The notes under the pieces were generated by a model that worked only from the letters and a program-made list of their open reading frames with translations, was not told where the DNA came from and searched no databases. Both the position numbers and the translations under genes were made by a program. Positions 1 through 8,159 of a DNA stretch of 64,000 nt are shown in pieces (the stretch's first letter is position 1; each line of letters starts with the position of its first letter). This DNA is from an uncultured Dorea sp. (GTDB lineage: Bacteria > Bacillota > Clostridia > Lachnospirales > Lachnospiraceae), in NCBI GenBank assembly GCA_910584615.1, contig CAJUAM010000009.1:27371-91370 (forward strand), given 5' to 3'.

Positions 1-1
1 T

Positions 2-820
2 GACGAGGATCATCTGGATTTCTTTAAAGATCTGGAAGACATCCGCCGTTCTTTCCGCAGATTTGCAGAACTGCTCCCGGCCGATGGCTTCTTAGTCATT
101 AACGGAGACATCGAAAATTTAGACGGCATCATCAACGGACTTTCTTGTAAAGTCATTACCTACGGAACCGATACTGCTTTGGATTACAGCGCAGTCAATA
201 TCTCACACAATGAACTTGGCAATGCCTCTTTCGATCTTATCAAAAAAGGAGATTTCATAAAACAGATCACTCTGTCTGTCAACGGCGACCATAATGTGTC
301 CAATGCTCTGGCCGCTCTGGCTGTAGCAGATCTGCTTGACATCTCTGTAGAAGAATCAGCAGAAGGGCTCAAAAAGTTCCGCGGTACAAAACGCCGCTTT
401 GAATATAAGGGTGAAGTAAATGGTATTACTATCATTGATGACTATGCCCACCATCCCACAGAGATCAGAGCGTCCCTTATGGCAGCAAGACACTACCCAC
501 ACAGGGAGATATGGTGTATCTTCCAGCCCCACACTTACACACGTACAAAAGCTCTTTTCCATGAATTTGTCGATGCTTTGTCTTATACTGACCATATCAT
601 CCTTGCCGATATTTATGCAGCAAGAGAAACAGATACACTTGGGATTTCTTCAGAAGACATCGCTAAGTCACTATGCGAATCAGGCATGGATGCGTATTAC
701 CTTCCCTCCTTTGAAAAAATCGAGGCATTTTGTTTAGAAAAATGTAAAAAAGGGGACATGTTGATAACTATGGGAGCGGGAGACGTTGTAAATATTGGAG
801 ATGCGCTTTTAAAGCAGTAG
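2..820 (+). CDS. murC: UDP-N-acetylmuramate--L-alanine ligase, C-terminal part (cut by window start)
   Basis: MurC adds L-alanine to UDP-MurNAc with ATP in the cytoplasm, the first peptide step of peptidoglycan precursor synthesis. The reading frame is open from base 2, so the start and the ATP-binding P-loop lie outside the window. Visible Mur-ligase features are a DEDHLDFFKDLEDI stretch at the very start (central domain), the strongly conserved DDYAHHPTEI motif that opens the C-terminal domain, and the FQPHTYTRTK motif after it. The protein ends normally at a TAG stop. The family is usually about 450-460 residues; 272 are present here. No hairpin terminator follows; instead two DnaA boxes start right at the stop codon. 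Identification is firm. Confidence 0.95.
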   Translation, partial: DEDHLDFFKDLEDIRRSFRRFAELLPADGFLVINGDIENLDGIINGLSCKVITYGTDTALDYSAVNISHNELGNASFDLIKKGDFIKQITLSVNGDHNVSNALAALAVADLLDISVEESAEGLKKFRGTKRRFEYKGEVNGITIIDDYAHHPTEIRASLMAARHYPHREIWCIFQPHTYTRTKALFHEFVDALSYTDHIILADIYAARETDTLGISSEDIAKSLCESGMDAYYLPSFEKIEAFCLEKCKKGDMLITMGAGDVVNIGDALLKQ

Positions 821-852
821 TTATCCACACTTTCCACAGAATTTTATCCACA
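821..852 (+). promoter_or_regulatory. Cluster of DnaA boxes upstream of the dnaD-dnaC operon
   Basis: Two perfect consensus DnaA boxes, TTATCCACA, lie at 821-829 and 844-852 in the same orientation, 23 bases (about two helical turns) apart. A third degenerate copy, TTTCCACAG, sits between them at 831-839. They fill the gap between the murC stop and the promoter of the dnaD operon. The match to the consensus is direct; binding by DnaA and a regulatory role are inferred. Confidence 0.75.
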
Positions 853-882
853 AAAAACCTTGTTTTTGGCTCAAAAACTTCT

Positions 883-911
883 TTTTTTGTCAGTCCGGTT
901 AATGCTATAAT
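883..911 (+). promoter_or_regulatory. Extended -10 promoter for the dnaD-dnaC-prs operon
   Basis: TGCTATAAT at 903-911 is a perfect -10 box with the TGn extension. The -35 region at the right distance is only a T-run (883-888), which fits an extended -10 promoter. A TTGTCA at 887-892 is too close to act as a normal -35. The start of dnaD is about 70 bases downstream. Confidence 0.6.
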
Positions 912-979
912 AGGTCTTGCACAACGGGGGAGGACATCCCCTTATAAATATTTATCTGTCTTGGAGGACTGGCAAAACT

Positions 980-1966
980 ATGACAAAGTTAACCCTTACA
1001 AACCATGTGCAGTCGAACACAACCGTTCTGGAAAACGAGTTCATCGATGAACACATGGCAAATGCTAATGGGGAGTATGTAAAGGTTTACCTTTTTTTGC
1101 TGCGCCATCTGAAAGGGCCGGGCGGTATTCCGACAATTTCACAGATTGCGGATGCGCTCGACGATACAGAAAAGGATGTAATCCGCGCACTAAATTATTG
1201 GAAAAACCAGGGGTTATTAGACTACGAAATACGTACTGAGGCTCCGGCAGCAGTTCCTTCTGCCGAAGTTCCTGCCTCAGACGTATCCGACATCGAACGG
1301 TTCCGGTCACGCAAGGAGTTCAGGGAAATACTTCATGTAACAGAGCAATATCTGCAAAAGACACTGTCTCATACAGAGATGGACGCCATTACATATTTTT
1401 ATGAGTCTCTCGGAATGTCTGCAGACTTGATTGAATACCTCATCGAATACTGTGTCGAGAATAATCATAAAAGTATCCACTATATTAAAAAAGTGGCGTT
1501 ATCCTGGCATGAACAGAATATTACCACCGTGGCTCAGGCAAAGTGCAACACGGTTTTTTACAACAAAAATTATTATACTGTTCTGAATGCTTACGGAATT
1601 AAGGGGCGCGCCCCTGCTGCGTCAGAGATTTCTTTTATAAAGAGGTGGTATGAGGAATACTGCTTTTCTTCCGCAGTGATCATAGAAGCAGTCAACCGCA
1701 CAATGGATACAATCCATCAGCCGAGTTTTGATTATACTGAATCAATCTTAAAGCGCTGGTTTGAAAAGGGCGTCCACGGTCCGGAAGACATAGCTGCTGT
1801 TGATTCCGAGTATCTGAAAGCAAAGGAACAAAAGATGATGAGACGCGAGAACACAAAGACACAAAAAACTGTTGCCGCAGGAAGAAAAGCGAACAATAAA
1901 TTCAACAATTTTGACAGCCGTTCTTACGACATGGACGATTTAGAGCGGAGACTCCTGCAGCAGTAA
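980..1966 (+). CDS. dnaD: DnaD-family replication initiation protein
   Basis: DnaD-type proteins act with DnaA and DnaB/DnaI to remodel DNA and load the replicative helicase in low-GC Gram-positives. The N-terminal region (about residues 30-85, from YVKVYLFLLRHL to NQGLLDYE) is the winged-helix DnaD domain. Two DnaB_2-type helical domains follow, the first ending in YIKKVALSW and the second in YTESILKRW, both matching the family YxxxI(L)xxW signature. The C-terminal tail is basic and low in complexity (KTQKTVAAGRKANNKF). The ATG at 980 is preferred over one at 917 because of the upstream GGAGG at 963-967 and because the extra 21 residues are not family-like. It is followed after 26 bases by the helicase loader, the usual clostridial pairing. 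Confidence 0.9.
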   Translation: MTKLTLTNHVQSNTTVLENEFIDEHMANANGEYVKVYLFLLRHLKGPGGIPTISQIADALDDTEKDVIRALNYWKNQGLLDYEIRTEAPAAVPSAEVPASDVSDIERFRSRKEFREILHVTEQYLQKTLSHTEMDAITYFYESLGMSADLIEYLIEYCVENNHKSIHYIKKVALSWHEQNITTVAQAKCNTVFYNKNYYTVLNAYGIKGRAPAASEISFIKRWYEEYCFSSAVIIEAVNRTMDTIHQPSFDYTESILKRWFEKGVHGPEDIAAVDSEYLKAKEQKMMRRENTKTQKTVAAGRKANNKFNNFDSRSYDMDDLERRLLQQ

Positions 1967-1992
1967 GCAGATGGTAGAAGGAGACTGCTTTT

Positions 1993-3006
1993 ATGGCACT
2001 TTCTAATTCGCAGTACGAGCAGTTGATGCGTACTTACGAACTCAGACAACGCAATAATGAATACAGACTTCAAAAGCGGTATGAGTCTGTCTATGCCCGT
2101 ATTCCAAAGCTGAAAGAGTTAGATGATGCAATTTCTTCTCTGAGTGTTTCTCAAGCGAGACATCTTCTTGAAGGTGATGACTCTGCCCTAAAGCAGTTAA
2201 AGGAACAGTTATCCCTTCTGTTTACCAGTAAAAAGGAGCTTCTTAAGTCTGCGGGTCTGCCCGCAGATCATCTAGAGCTTCACTATACCTGTCCCGATTG
2301 TCAGGATACAGGCTATATAGGGACTGATAAATGCCACTGTCTTAAAAAGGCAATCGTGGATTTATTATACATGCAGTCTAATCTGCAGGAGATACTTAAA
2401 CAGGAGAATTTTTCTACCTTCTGTATGGACTATTATTCCAGCAATTATATCGATCCGCTCACCGGCAGGTCTTCACAGGAATCTATGCAGACTGCGCTGA
2501 GAGTCTGTCATGAATTTGTTGATACCTTTTCGATGGAATTCTCCAACATCTTATTATATGGTGACACCGGTGTTGGAAAAACTTTTCTTACCCACTGCAT
2601 CGCAAAGGATTTGATGGATCGGTCTTATTCTGTCATTTATTTTTCCGCGGTACAACTATTTGACCATTTCGCGAAAAACGCCTTTGGAAAAAAAGAGGAG
2701 ACAGATAACGATGTTTTTGACCATGTCTATGATTGTGACCTTTTAATCATTGATGATTTGGGAACAGAACTTTCCAATTCTTTTACGGTATCACAATTGT
2801 TTGTATGTTTAAACGAGAGAATTCTGCGAAGAAAGTCAACTGTTATCTCTACTAATCTTACACTTGACGACATCAACTCTATCTATTCGGAGCGGATTTT
2901 TTCCCGTATCAGCAGTAATTATATGATACTGCGCCTTACAGGAGATGATATCCGCATCCAGAAGAAATTATTAAATTTGGGAGGTACAAATGATGTTACG
3001 CCGTAA
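1993..3006 (+). CDS. dnaC: DnaC/DnaI-type replicative helicase loader ATPase
   Basis: This AAA+ ATPase is expected to load the replicative helicase onto single-stranded DNA. The N-terminal part (residues 1-95) is helical; a cysteine cluster follows (CPDC at 100-103 and CHC at 114-116), as in the zinc-binding N-domain of DnaI-like loaders. The ATPase core has a Walker A motif GDTGVGKT (190-197), a Walker B LLIIDDLGTE (250-259) and a sensor region with STNL and RIFSRI, where the final arginines could serve as the arginine finger. The start has an AAGGAG sequence at a normal distance. The 3' end overlaps the next gene by 14 bases, so the two are probably translationally coupled. Whether it is orthologous to DnaI or DnaC in a strict sense cannot be settled here. 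Confidence 0.9.
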   Translation: MALSNSQYEQLMRTYELRQRNNEYRLQKRYESVYARIPKLKELDDAISSLSVSQARHLLEGDDSALKQLKEQLSLLFTSKKELLKSAGLPADHLELHYTCPDCQDTGYIGTDKCHCLKKAIVDLLYMQSNLQEILKQENFSTFCMDYYSSNYIDPLTGRSSQESMQTALRVCHEFVDTFSMEFSNILLYGDTGVGKTFLTHCIAKDLMDRSYSVIYFSAVQLFDHFAKNAFGKKEETDNDVFDHVYDCDLLIIDDLGTELSNSFTVSQLFVCLNERILRRKSTVISTNLTLDDINSIYSERIFSRISSNYMILRLTGDDIRIQKKLLNLGGTNDVTP

Positions 3007-4177
3007 TGAACGTGTTCTTGAGAACATCCCCGTAGGCGCCCTTGGAATCATCGCTTTAGATGGCTGCAAGGATATGGGGCAGCATGTTAATGATTACATC
3101 GTAAAGTGGCGTCACGAAGACGGACACGCTTTTAAAGACGATGTGGTATTTAACGGTTACGAAAAGGACACCTATCTTATCGACGCAAAAGTTCCCCGCT
3201 TTGGCTCAGGGGAAGCCAAAGGTATTATTGCTGAATCCGTCCGGGGACGGGATATCTATCTTATGGTAGATGTCTGCAATTACAGTCTTACTTATTCTTT
3301 AACAGGCTGTGTAAACCATATGTCTCCAGACGACCATTTCCAAAATCTTAAAAGAGTCATTGCCGCAATCGGCGGAAAGGCGCGAAGGCTCAATGTTATC
3401 ATGCCGTTTCTGTATGAAAGCCGCCAGCATAAGAGGAGCAGCCGCGAATCGTTAGACTGCGCGCTGGCACTTCAGGAATTGGTACGTATGGGTGTAGACA
3501 ACATCATTACCTTTGACGCCCATGATCCGCGGGTGCAGAATGCTATACCGTTAAGCGGGTTTGAAACAGTCCGCCCGGCTTATCAGTTTGTAAAAGGACT
3601 GCTCCGTACACACAAAGACCTTAAGATCGACAGCGACCACATGATGGCTATCAGTCCGGATGAAGGCGCAACGGAGCGTGCTGTCTATCTTGCCAATGTT
3701 CTGAATCTGGATATGGGTATGTTCTATAAAAGACGCGACTACACAAAGATTGTCGATGGACGTAATCCTATTGTTGCCCATGAATTTCTCGGTTCTTCCG
3801 TAGAAGGCAAAGATGTCATTATTCTGGACGATATGATATCTTCCGGAGACAGCATTCTTGATGTGGCGCAGCAGCTAAAGAAACGTAAGGCAAAGCGTAT
3901 TTTCGCCGCCGCGACTTTCGGACTGTTCACCAACGGTCTTGCTAAGTTCGATAAAGCTTACGAAGAAGGACTGATTGACGGCATTCTGACTTCAAACCTG
4001 ATCTATCAGACACCGGAACTTTTGAAACGGCCGTATTATATTAATTGTGATATGAGCAAATATATCGCGCTCATGATCGACACATTGAATCATGACGGTT
4101 CTATCAGCAGCATATTAAATCCAAGTGAACGGATTGTAGACATTGTTGAAAGATACAACAGAGGAGAAGAAGTTTAA
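2993..4177 (+). CDS. prs: Ribose-phosphate pyrophosphokinase (PRPP synthase)
   Basis: Makes 5-phosphoribosyl-1-pyrophosphate from ribose 5-phosphate and ATP for nucleotide, histidine and tryptophan synthesis. Family features are FLYESRQHKRSSRES in the ATP/flexible-loop region, ITFDAHDPRVQNA with the conserved Asp-His pair, and the PRPP-binding loop DVIILDDMISSGDS near residue 280. At about 394 residues it is longer than the classical 315-residue enzyme, with extra N- and C-terminal sequence, as in the longer clostridial paralogue. ATGs at 2990 and 2993 are adjacent; 2993 is chosen because it lies 8 bases from the GGGAGG at 2979-2984. It overlaps the helicase-loader gene, and a terminator that includes the stop codon ends the operon. 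Confidence 0.9.
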   Translation: MLRRNERVLENIPVGALGIIALDGCKDMGQHVNDYIVKWRHEDGHAFKDDVVFNGYEKDTYLIDAKVPRFGSGEAKGIIAESVRGRDIYLMVDVCNYSLTYSLTGCVNHMSPDDHFQNLKRVIAAIGGKARRLNVIMPFLYESRQHKRSSRESLDCALALQELVRMGVDNIITFDAHDPRVQNAIPLSGFETVRPAYQFVKGLLRTHKDLKIDSDHMMAISPDEGATERAVYLANVLNLDMGMFYKRRDYTKIVDGRNPIVAHEFLGSSVEGKDVIILDDMISSGDSILDVAQQLKKRKAKRIFAAATFGLFTNGLAKFDKAYEEGLIDGILTSNLIYQTPELLKRPYYINCDMSKYIALMIDTLNHDGSISSILNPSERIVDIVERYNRGEEV

Positions 4178-4194
4178 GGCTTCTTCTCCTTTTA
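4162..4194 (+). terminator. Intrinsic terminator of the dnaD-dnaC-prs operon
   Basis: AGGAGAAGAAG (4162-4172) pairs perfectly with CTTCTTCTCCT (4180-4190) around a 7-base loop, followed by TTTTATT. The stop codon of prs (4175-4177) lies in the loop, so the hairpin uses the last codons of the gene. Confidence 0.85.
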
Positions 4195-4239
4195 TTACAT
4201 TGAGTCAGACATTAACAGGTAAAATCTGTATTTTTTTAC

Positions 4240-4268
4240 TTCCCACTCAAAAAAATCCATGATACAAT
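4240..4268 (+). promoter_or_regulatory. Promoter for the CapA-like gene
   Basis: TTCCCA (4240-4245), a 17-base spacer and TACAAT (4263-4268) with a TGA extension (4260-4262). The start codon lies 30 bases downstream. The match is moderate. Confidence 0.5.
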
Positions 4269-4298
4269 TAAAAAAACTTGATCATATGGGAGGTTCTT

Positions 4299-5384
4299 AT
4301 GAAAAAACATTCTGTCAAAAATACACTTTTGATAATCCTGCTCACTTTATCTCTTTGCGCAGACATCTCTATAACAGCTCTCGCTTCTGAAAACACGTCG
4401 AAATCACCGCAATCTGCTGCCAAGAAGGAAACGTCTGCTTCTGGACCAACTACTTCTATCACTATCAGCGCGGCAGGCGACTGCACCCTTGGTATAGATT
4501 CCCGGTATAATCACAACTTCAACAATTACTATAAGAAAAAAGGAAGCAACTATTTTTTCCAAAAAGTGCGGCCTGTTTTTTCACGGGATGATATTACGAT
4601 CGTCAACTTTGAAGGTACACTTACAAATTCCGCGAGACGTGCCAGAAAGACTTTCACCTTCAAAGGCCCTAAAAAATATGCTTCTATTTTAAAAAAGGGT
4701 TCTGTAGAAGTTGTGAATCTCGCCAATAATCATTCTAAGGATTTTGGAACGTCATCCCTTACTGACACTCAGAAAACATTGAAAAAGAATAAGATCGGTT
4801 ATTGTTACAAATCGACGATCAATTACAAAACAGTAAAAGGTGTCAAAACCGCGTTTCTGGGTTTTAACGCACTGGAACAAATCTCAAAAAAACAATTAAA
4901 AACTGTAATTAATCAGGCGAAGAAAAATAAAGCTAAGATTATAATCGTCAGCTTCCACTGGGGTGTAGAACGCAAATATTATCCCAACTCAAAACAAAAA
5001 TCCTTAGGGCGCTATGCCATTGACTGCGGCGCATCCCTGGTACTCGGCCATCGCCCCCATGTGCTTCAGGGCATAGAGCAGTACAAAGGACGTTATATTG
5101 TCTACAGCCTCGGAAACTTCTGCTTTGGAGGAAACAGCAATCCAAAAGATAAAGATACTATGATCTTCCAACAGACTTTCTCTGTGAAAAACGGAAAACT
5201 CCAGACTAAGAGTGACGCTAAAATAATACCCTGCTCACTTTCTTCTCATAAAAACACTAATGATTTCCAACCGCGGATATTATCTGGAAGCGAGAAAAAA
5301 AGACTCATTAAAAAAATGAACAAACTGAGCAAAAAACTCAAAGTATCTATCAGTTCAAACGGAAGCCTGAAACGCTCCAAATGA
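4299..5384 (+). CDS. CapA-family secreted protein (PGA_cap metallophosphatase fold)
   Basis: CapA/PgsA-like proteins belong to the calcineurin-like phosphoesterase superfamily and sit outside the membrane; some take part in poly-gamma-glutamate capsule work, most are uncharacterised. Visible motifs in order are AAGDCTLG (metal-binding Asp), IVNFEGTLT (NFEG), VVNLANNHSKDFG (NNH), VSFHWGVE (HWG) and LGHRPHVLQG (GHxPHxxQ), which together are the full PGA_cap metal site. The N-terminus (MKKHSVKNTLLIILLTLSL...) is a signal peptide, with a possible cut after ITALA. The ATG at 4299 is used because GGGAGG ends 5 bases upstream. No capsule genes are nearby, so a capsule role is not supported; the substrate is unknown. 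Confidence 0.85.
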   Translation: MKKHSVKNTLLIILLTLSLCADISITALASENTSKSPQSAAKKETSASGPTTSITISAAGDCTLGIDSRYNHNFNNYYKKKGSNYFFQKVRPVFSRDDITIVNFEGTLTNSARRARKTFTFKGPKKYASILKKGSVEVVNLANNHSKDFGTSSLTDTQKTLKKNKIGYCYKSTINYKTVKGVKTAFLGFNALEQISKKQLKTVINQAKKNKAKIIIVSFHWGVERKYYPNSKQKSLGRYAIDCGASLVLGHRPHVLQGIEQYKGRYIVYSLGNFCFGGNSNPKDKDTMIFQQTFSVKNGKLQTKSDAKIIPCSLSSHKNTNDFQPRILSGSEKKRLIKKMNKLSKKLKVSISSNGSLKRSK

Positions 5385-5490
5385 CCATTATAACTTTTTC
5401 TTGCTCTTTTATGTAAAATATGATATTCTGAATTCGTAACAGGATAAGTAAAGCTTATCCAAAAAATATTATTAATTAACCTAACCCTTA

Positions 5491-5532
5491 ACATTCACCG
5501 CCATTACATCCGTAATGGCGGTAATGTTTTTA
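5491..5532 (+). terminator. Terminator between CapA-like gene and YhaN-like gene
   Basis: ACCGCCATTAC (5497-5507) pairs with GTAATGGCGGT (5512-5522), extended by ACATT/AATGT on the outside, followed by a T-run. It lies between convergent genes and may also serve the minus-strand gene that ends at 5549. Confidence 0.85.
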
Positions 5533-5548
5533 TTCTCATTTTATCCTC

Positions 5549-7099
5549 TTAAATATTAATCTTCTGATAACTTATCCCCAATTCCCTCAGCGCCTGTTCT
5601 TCCCTGCTCTGACAGGAAAACAAGAGTACTTGTTTTTTATTCTCACTCAGCCATTTAAGAGCATTCTTAAGCCTCCCGTCATCATAATAAGCAAACGTAT
5701 CGTCAAGCAGGACCGGCAGATCCTCCTCCCAAAAAGCTGATGCCGCCGCCATTCGAAGCGCCAGATACACTTGTTCTAAAGTCCCGCGGCTTAAGCGCTC
5801 CACAGGAATCCTTCTCCCATCTTTGAGCATAGTCATTTCAAGACCTTCGCCGATTACAAGATGTGTATACTTTCCTCCGGTAAACTGATCTATAATCCCG
5901 GACAAAGAATCATTCATCCTCTGCCTCATCTTTTTTTGGAGTTCAGCGGATAATTCATTGATTTTATCCACCGCAAGATCGACTGCTTCCCGCTGCTTTT
6001 CCTGTTCCCGGAATTCTTCGCCCATTTCATCCATCTCTTCTAACTGCTCACGAAGATTATTATATTGTACCTGCTTTTCTCCGAGCTCTTCTTCCTCCCG
6101 TTCAAGCTCCCAATAAAGCTTCTCTAGCGGAACCTTCTCCTCCTCCGGCATAATCTCCTCCAGAATTTTTTCGGGCTCTGTCTTTTCCTGCTTCTTACTG
6201 ATCTTCAATCGGTTCCATGTATAGATCAGACACAGAAGCGTCAATATAATTGCCATAAGGTAATTCCATGGTCTCTTTATAAACACAAATACCAGAACTA
6301 CGGCTATCACAAATGCCAAAATCTCTAACGGGTGAATCCGCCACTTCTCTGGGCGCAGTTCATCAATCACCCTGTTGTTCTCTGGTTCCTCTTTCTGCCT
6401 CTTATGGTCTCTGCGGTAAGTGATTCTTTCCTGCAGATTGTCTTTTTCTGTCTGAAGTCTGTGGATATCCCGCCAAATGTAGGATGCTTCCTGTTCAATC
6501 TGGTCCCGTTTTATCTGTTTCTTCTGAAAATCCTCTTTTATCTGCCGGTCAATCTCCCGTTTCCGTTCCTTAAGCTTTAAAAGTGCCGCATGAAGATCCA
6601 GCTCCCCGCCGCCCGACGCATAATAATTCATCGCATGATTACGCAATTCTGCTGCCAGCCCCTGCCCCGGCTCTGCGCGAAGCTGTCCGACTGATACTGT
6701 ATCACTATAAACTGTCTCAGAAAACTGTCCGAGGATCATCTTAAGGTCCCCATTGTCTACAGACAGGACTTCTCCGTCATCTTCACAGAACAGTTCAGCT
6801 TTTTTCGAATATTTATCAAAATTTCTGGCAAGCAGAAAAACTTTTCCACCGCTTTCAAATCTTATCGCTCCAGAATAGTAATTCGGATTCTCCCATGGCT
6901 CATACAGGCTGTATGTATCTTTCGCCGCCGCTCTTCCTCTTGCTCTCTCAAGTCCAAAGATCATTCCCCTTACAAATGTATGAACCGTAGACTTTCCTGA
7001 TTCATTCTCACCATATAGCAGATTGATCCCTTCGGACAATTCAATATCCCTGTTTGAAAATTTCCCGAAATTTCTGATTCTCAGCTCCAAAAGTTTCAT
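5549..7099 (-). CDS. Short YhaN/SbcC-like AAA ATPase with central membrane segments
   Basis: An SMC/Rad50-like ATPase that most likely works with the phosphoesterase encoded just upstream, in the manner of SbcC with SbcD. The N-terminus MKLLELRIRNFGKF followed by YGENESGKST (Walker A, about residues 30-39) is typical of YhaN. A charged coiled coil follows, then two close hydrophobic segments (LEILAFVIAVVLVFVFI and WNYLMAIILTLLCLIYTW, about residues 258-295), then a second coiled coil. The C-terminus carries the signature region RLSRGTLEQVYLALRMA and Walker B LPVLLDDTFAYYDD. B. subtilis YhaN is close to twice as long, so this form has much shortened coils, but both ATPase halves are complete and nothing suggests decay. 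Its stop is 5 bases from no other gene on this strand. Confidence 0.8.
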   Translation of the reverse strand: MKLLELRIRNFGKFSNRDIELSEGINLLYGENESGKSTVHTFVRGMIFGLERARGRAAAKDTYSLYEPWENPNYYSGAIRFESGGKVFLLARNFDKYSKKAELFCEDDGEVLSVDNGDLKMILGQFSETVYSDTVSVGQLRAEPGQGLAAELRNHAMNYYASGGGELDLHAALLKLKERKREIDRQIKEDFQKKQIKRDQIEQEASYIWRDIHRLQTEKDNLQERITYRRDHKRQKEEPENNRVIDELRPEKWRIHPLEILAFVIAVVLVFVFIKRPWNYLMAIILTLLCLIYTWNRLKISKKQEKTEPEKILEEIMPEEEKVPLEKLYWELEREEEELGEKQVQYNNLREQLEEMDEMGEEFREQEKQREAVDLAVDKINELSAELQKKMRQRMNDSLSGIIDQFTGGKYTHLVIGEGLEMTMLKDGRRIPVERLSRGTLEQVYLALRMAAASAFWEEDLPVLLDDTFAYYDDGRLKNALKWLSENKKQVLLFSCQSREEQALRELGISYQKINI

Positions 7100-7103
7100 C
7101 TGG

Positions 7104-8159
7104 TCAGTCCCTTCTTGTCTCCATCAATGCCTGTACCCCTTCGCACATTGCCCGATACTGAGCGGTTCCCTCCCCATAACCTTCTAGCTGCTCAATAAAT
7201 TTTCCTAATATATTATCCTTATTATGACGTTTGATCTTTTCAAAATCATAGGAAGGCTTCGTATCATCAACAAACTCGATAATATTTCCATATACATCCA
7301 TCGCCTGCACATCAAAGAGGACATCAGGGCTTCGATAACCTGTTATGACAATCTTGTAGATATTTTCGGTGCCATTCTCCTCAACAGCCTTCTTTATCTT
7401 TTGCTTCAGCATGCTGCCGCTCATGTCCGCTGTTACTTGCACCTCCATATGGATATATTCTCTGACAGCCGCTGGTACAAACTTCACTCTGCACCGTTTA
7501 TCGACAATCTCTCCATAGATATACCCATGACTGCCCGTATCATTTTTATCAATTGGCTCTAATGCCCCGCAGTATGCCATCTTCCCCGGAATGATACTTT
7601 GAGGCTTATGAATATGTCCGAGTGCTGTATAATCATATCCAAGCTTTGAGACTTCTTCTTTTTTTACCGGCACATGACTTCCGTCCCCGCCATGTATCAT
7701 CAAGATCTCTGCCGGGCGCTGTCCCTTAGCAATTTTCCCGGCATAAGGCTTTTCTGTCATTTCCTTTGATCCATAACTGAATCCATAAACCGCGGTTTCT
7801 ATTTCCGGAAGATCTACCATTTTCAGTTCGGTATCCAGTATCATATGTACATGTTTTTCCCACGCAAATGTAAGGTAATAGGAATTTTTCTTCAGATAAT
7901 CATGATTTCCCGCGCAAAGCACCACCTGCGTCTTTATAAGCCCCGCAAACAGATCGTTCACCTCTCTGAGTTCCCGCAGTAAAGGCTGCCTGTGGAACAA
8001 ATCTCCCGCGATCAAAAGAAGATCTATCTCCTTGTCATTACACAGTTCAATTATCTTTTCCAGACTTTCCCATATCTCTCGTCCACGCAACGTGCCGTAT
8101 GCGGATCCTGCGTCTGGTTTTGCCCCCAAATGCACGTCTGCGATGTGTATGAATCTCAT
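7104..8159 (-). CDS. YhaO/SbcD-like metallophosphoesterase (DNA repair exonuclease family)
   Basis: A calcineurin-like phosphoesterase of the SbcD/Mre11/YhaO type, predicted to act as a nuclease with the ATPase encoded 4 bases downstream. The metal-site motifs are all visible: IHIADVHLG (DxH), IAGDLFHR (GDxF), CAGNHDY (GNHD), MIHGGDGS and ALGHIHKPQ (GHxH). The C-terminal half is the family's capping region. The ATG at 8159 is required for the conserved MRFIHIADVHLG start and has AAAGGAG six bases upstream. The first 113 bases overlap the 3' end of the histidine kinase gene in another frame, which is unusual (see finding). Confidence 0.85.
   Translation of the reverse strand: MRFIHIADVHLGAKPDAGSAYGTLRGREIWESLEKIIELCNDKEIDLLLIAGDLFHRQPLLRELREVNDLFAGLIKTQVVLCAGNHDYLKKNSYYLTFAWEKHVHMILDTELKMVDLPEIETAVYGFSYGSKEMTEKPYAGKIAKGQRPAEILMIHGGDGSHVPVKKEEVSKLGYDYTALGHIHKPQSIIPGKMAYCGALEPIDKNDTGSHGYIYGEIVDKRCRVKFVPAAVREYIHMEVQVTADMSGSMLKQKIKKAVEENGTENIYKIVITGYRSPDVLFDVQAMDVYGNIIEFVDDTKPSYDFEKIKRHNKDNILGKFIEQLEGYGEGTAQYRAMCEGVQALMETRRD

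Noticed and set aside
887..892. TTGTCA as -35 box of the dnaD promoter
   Set aside because: Only 13 bases from the -10 box, too close for a sigma-A promoter.
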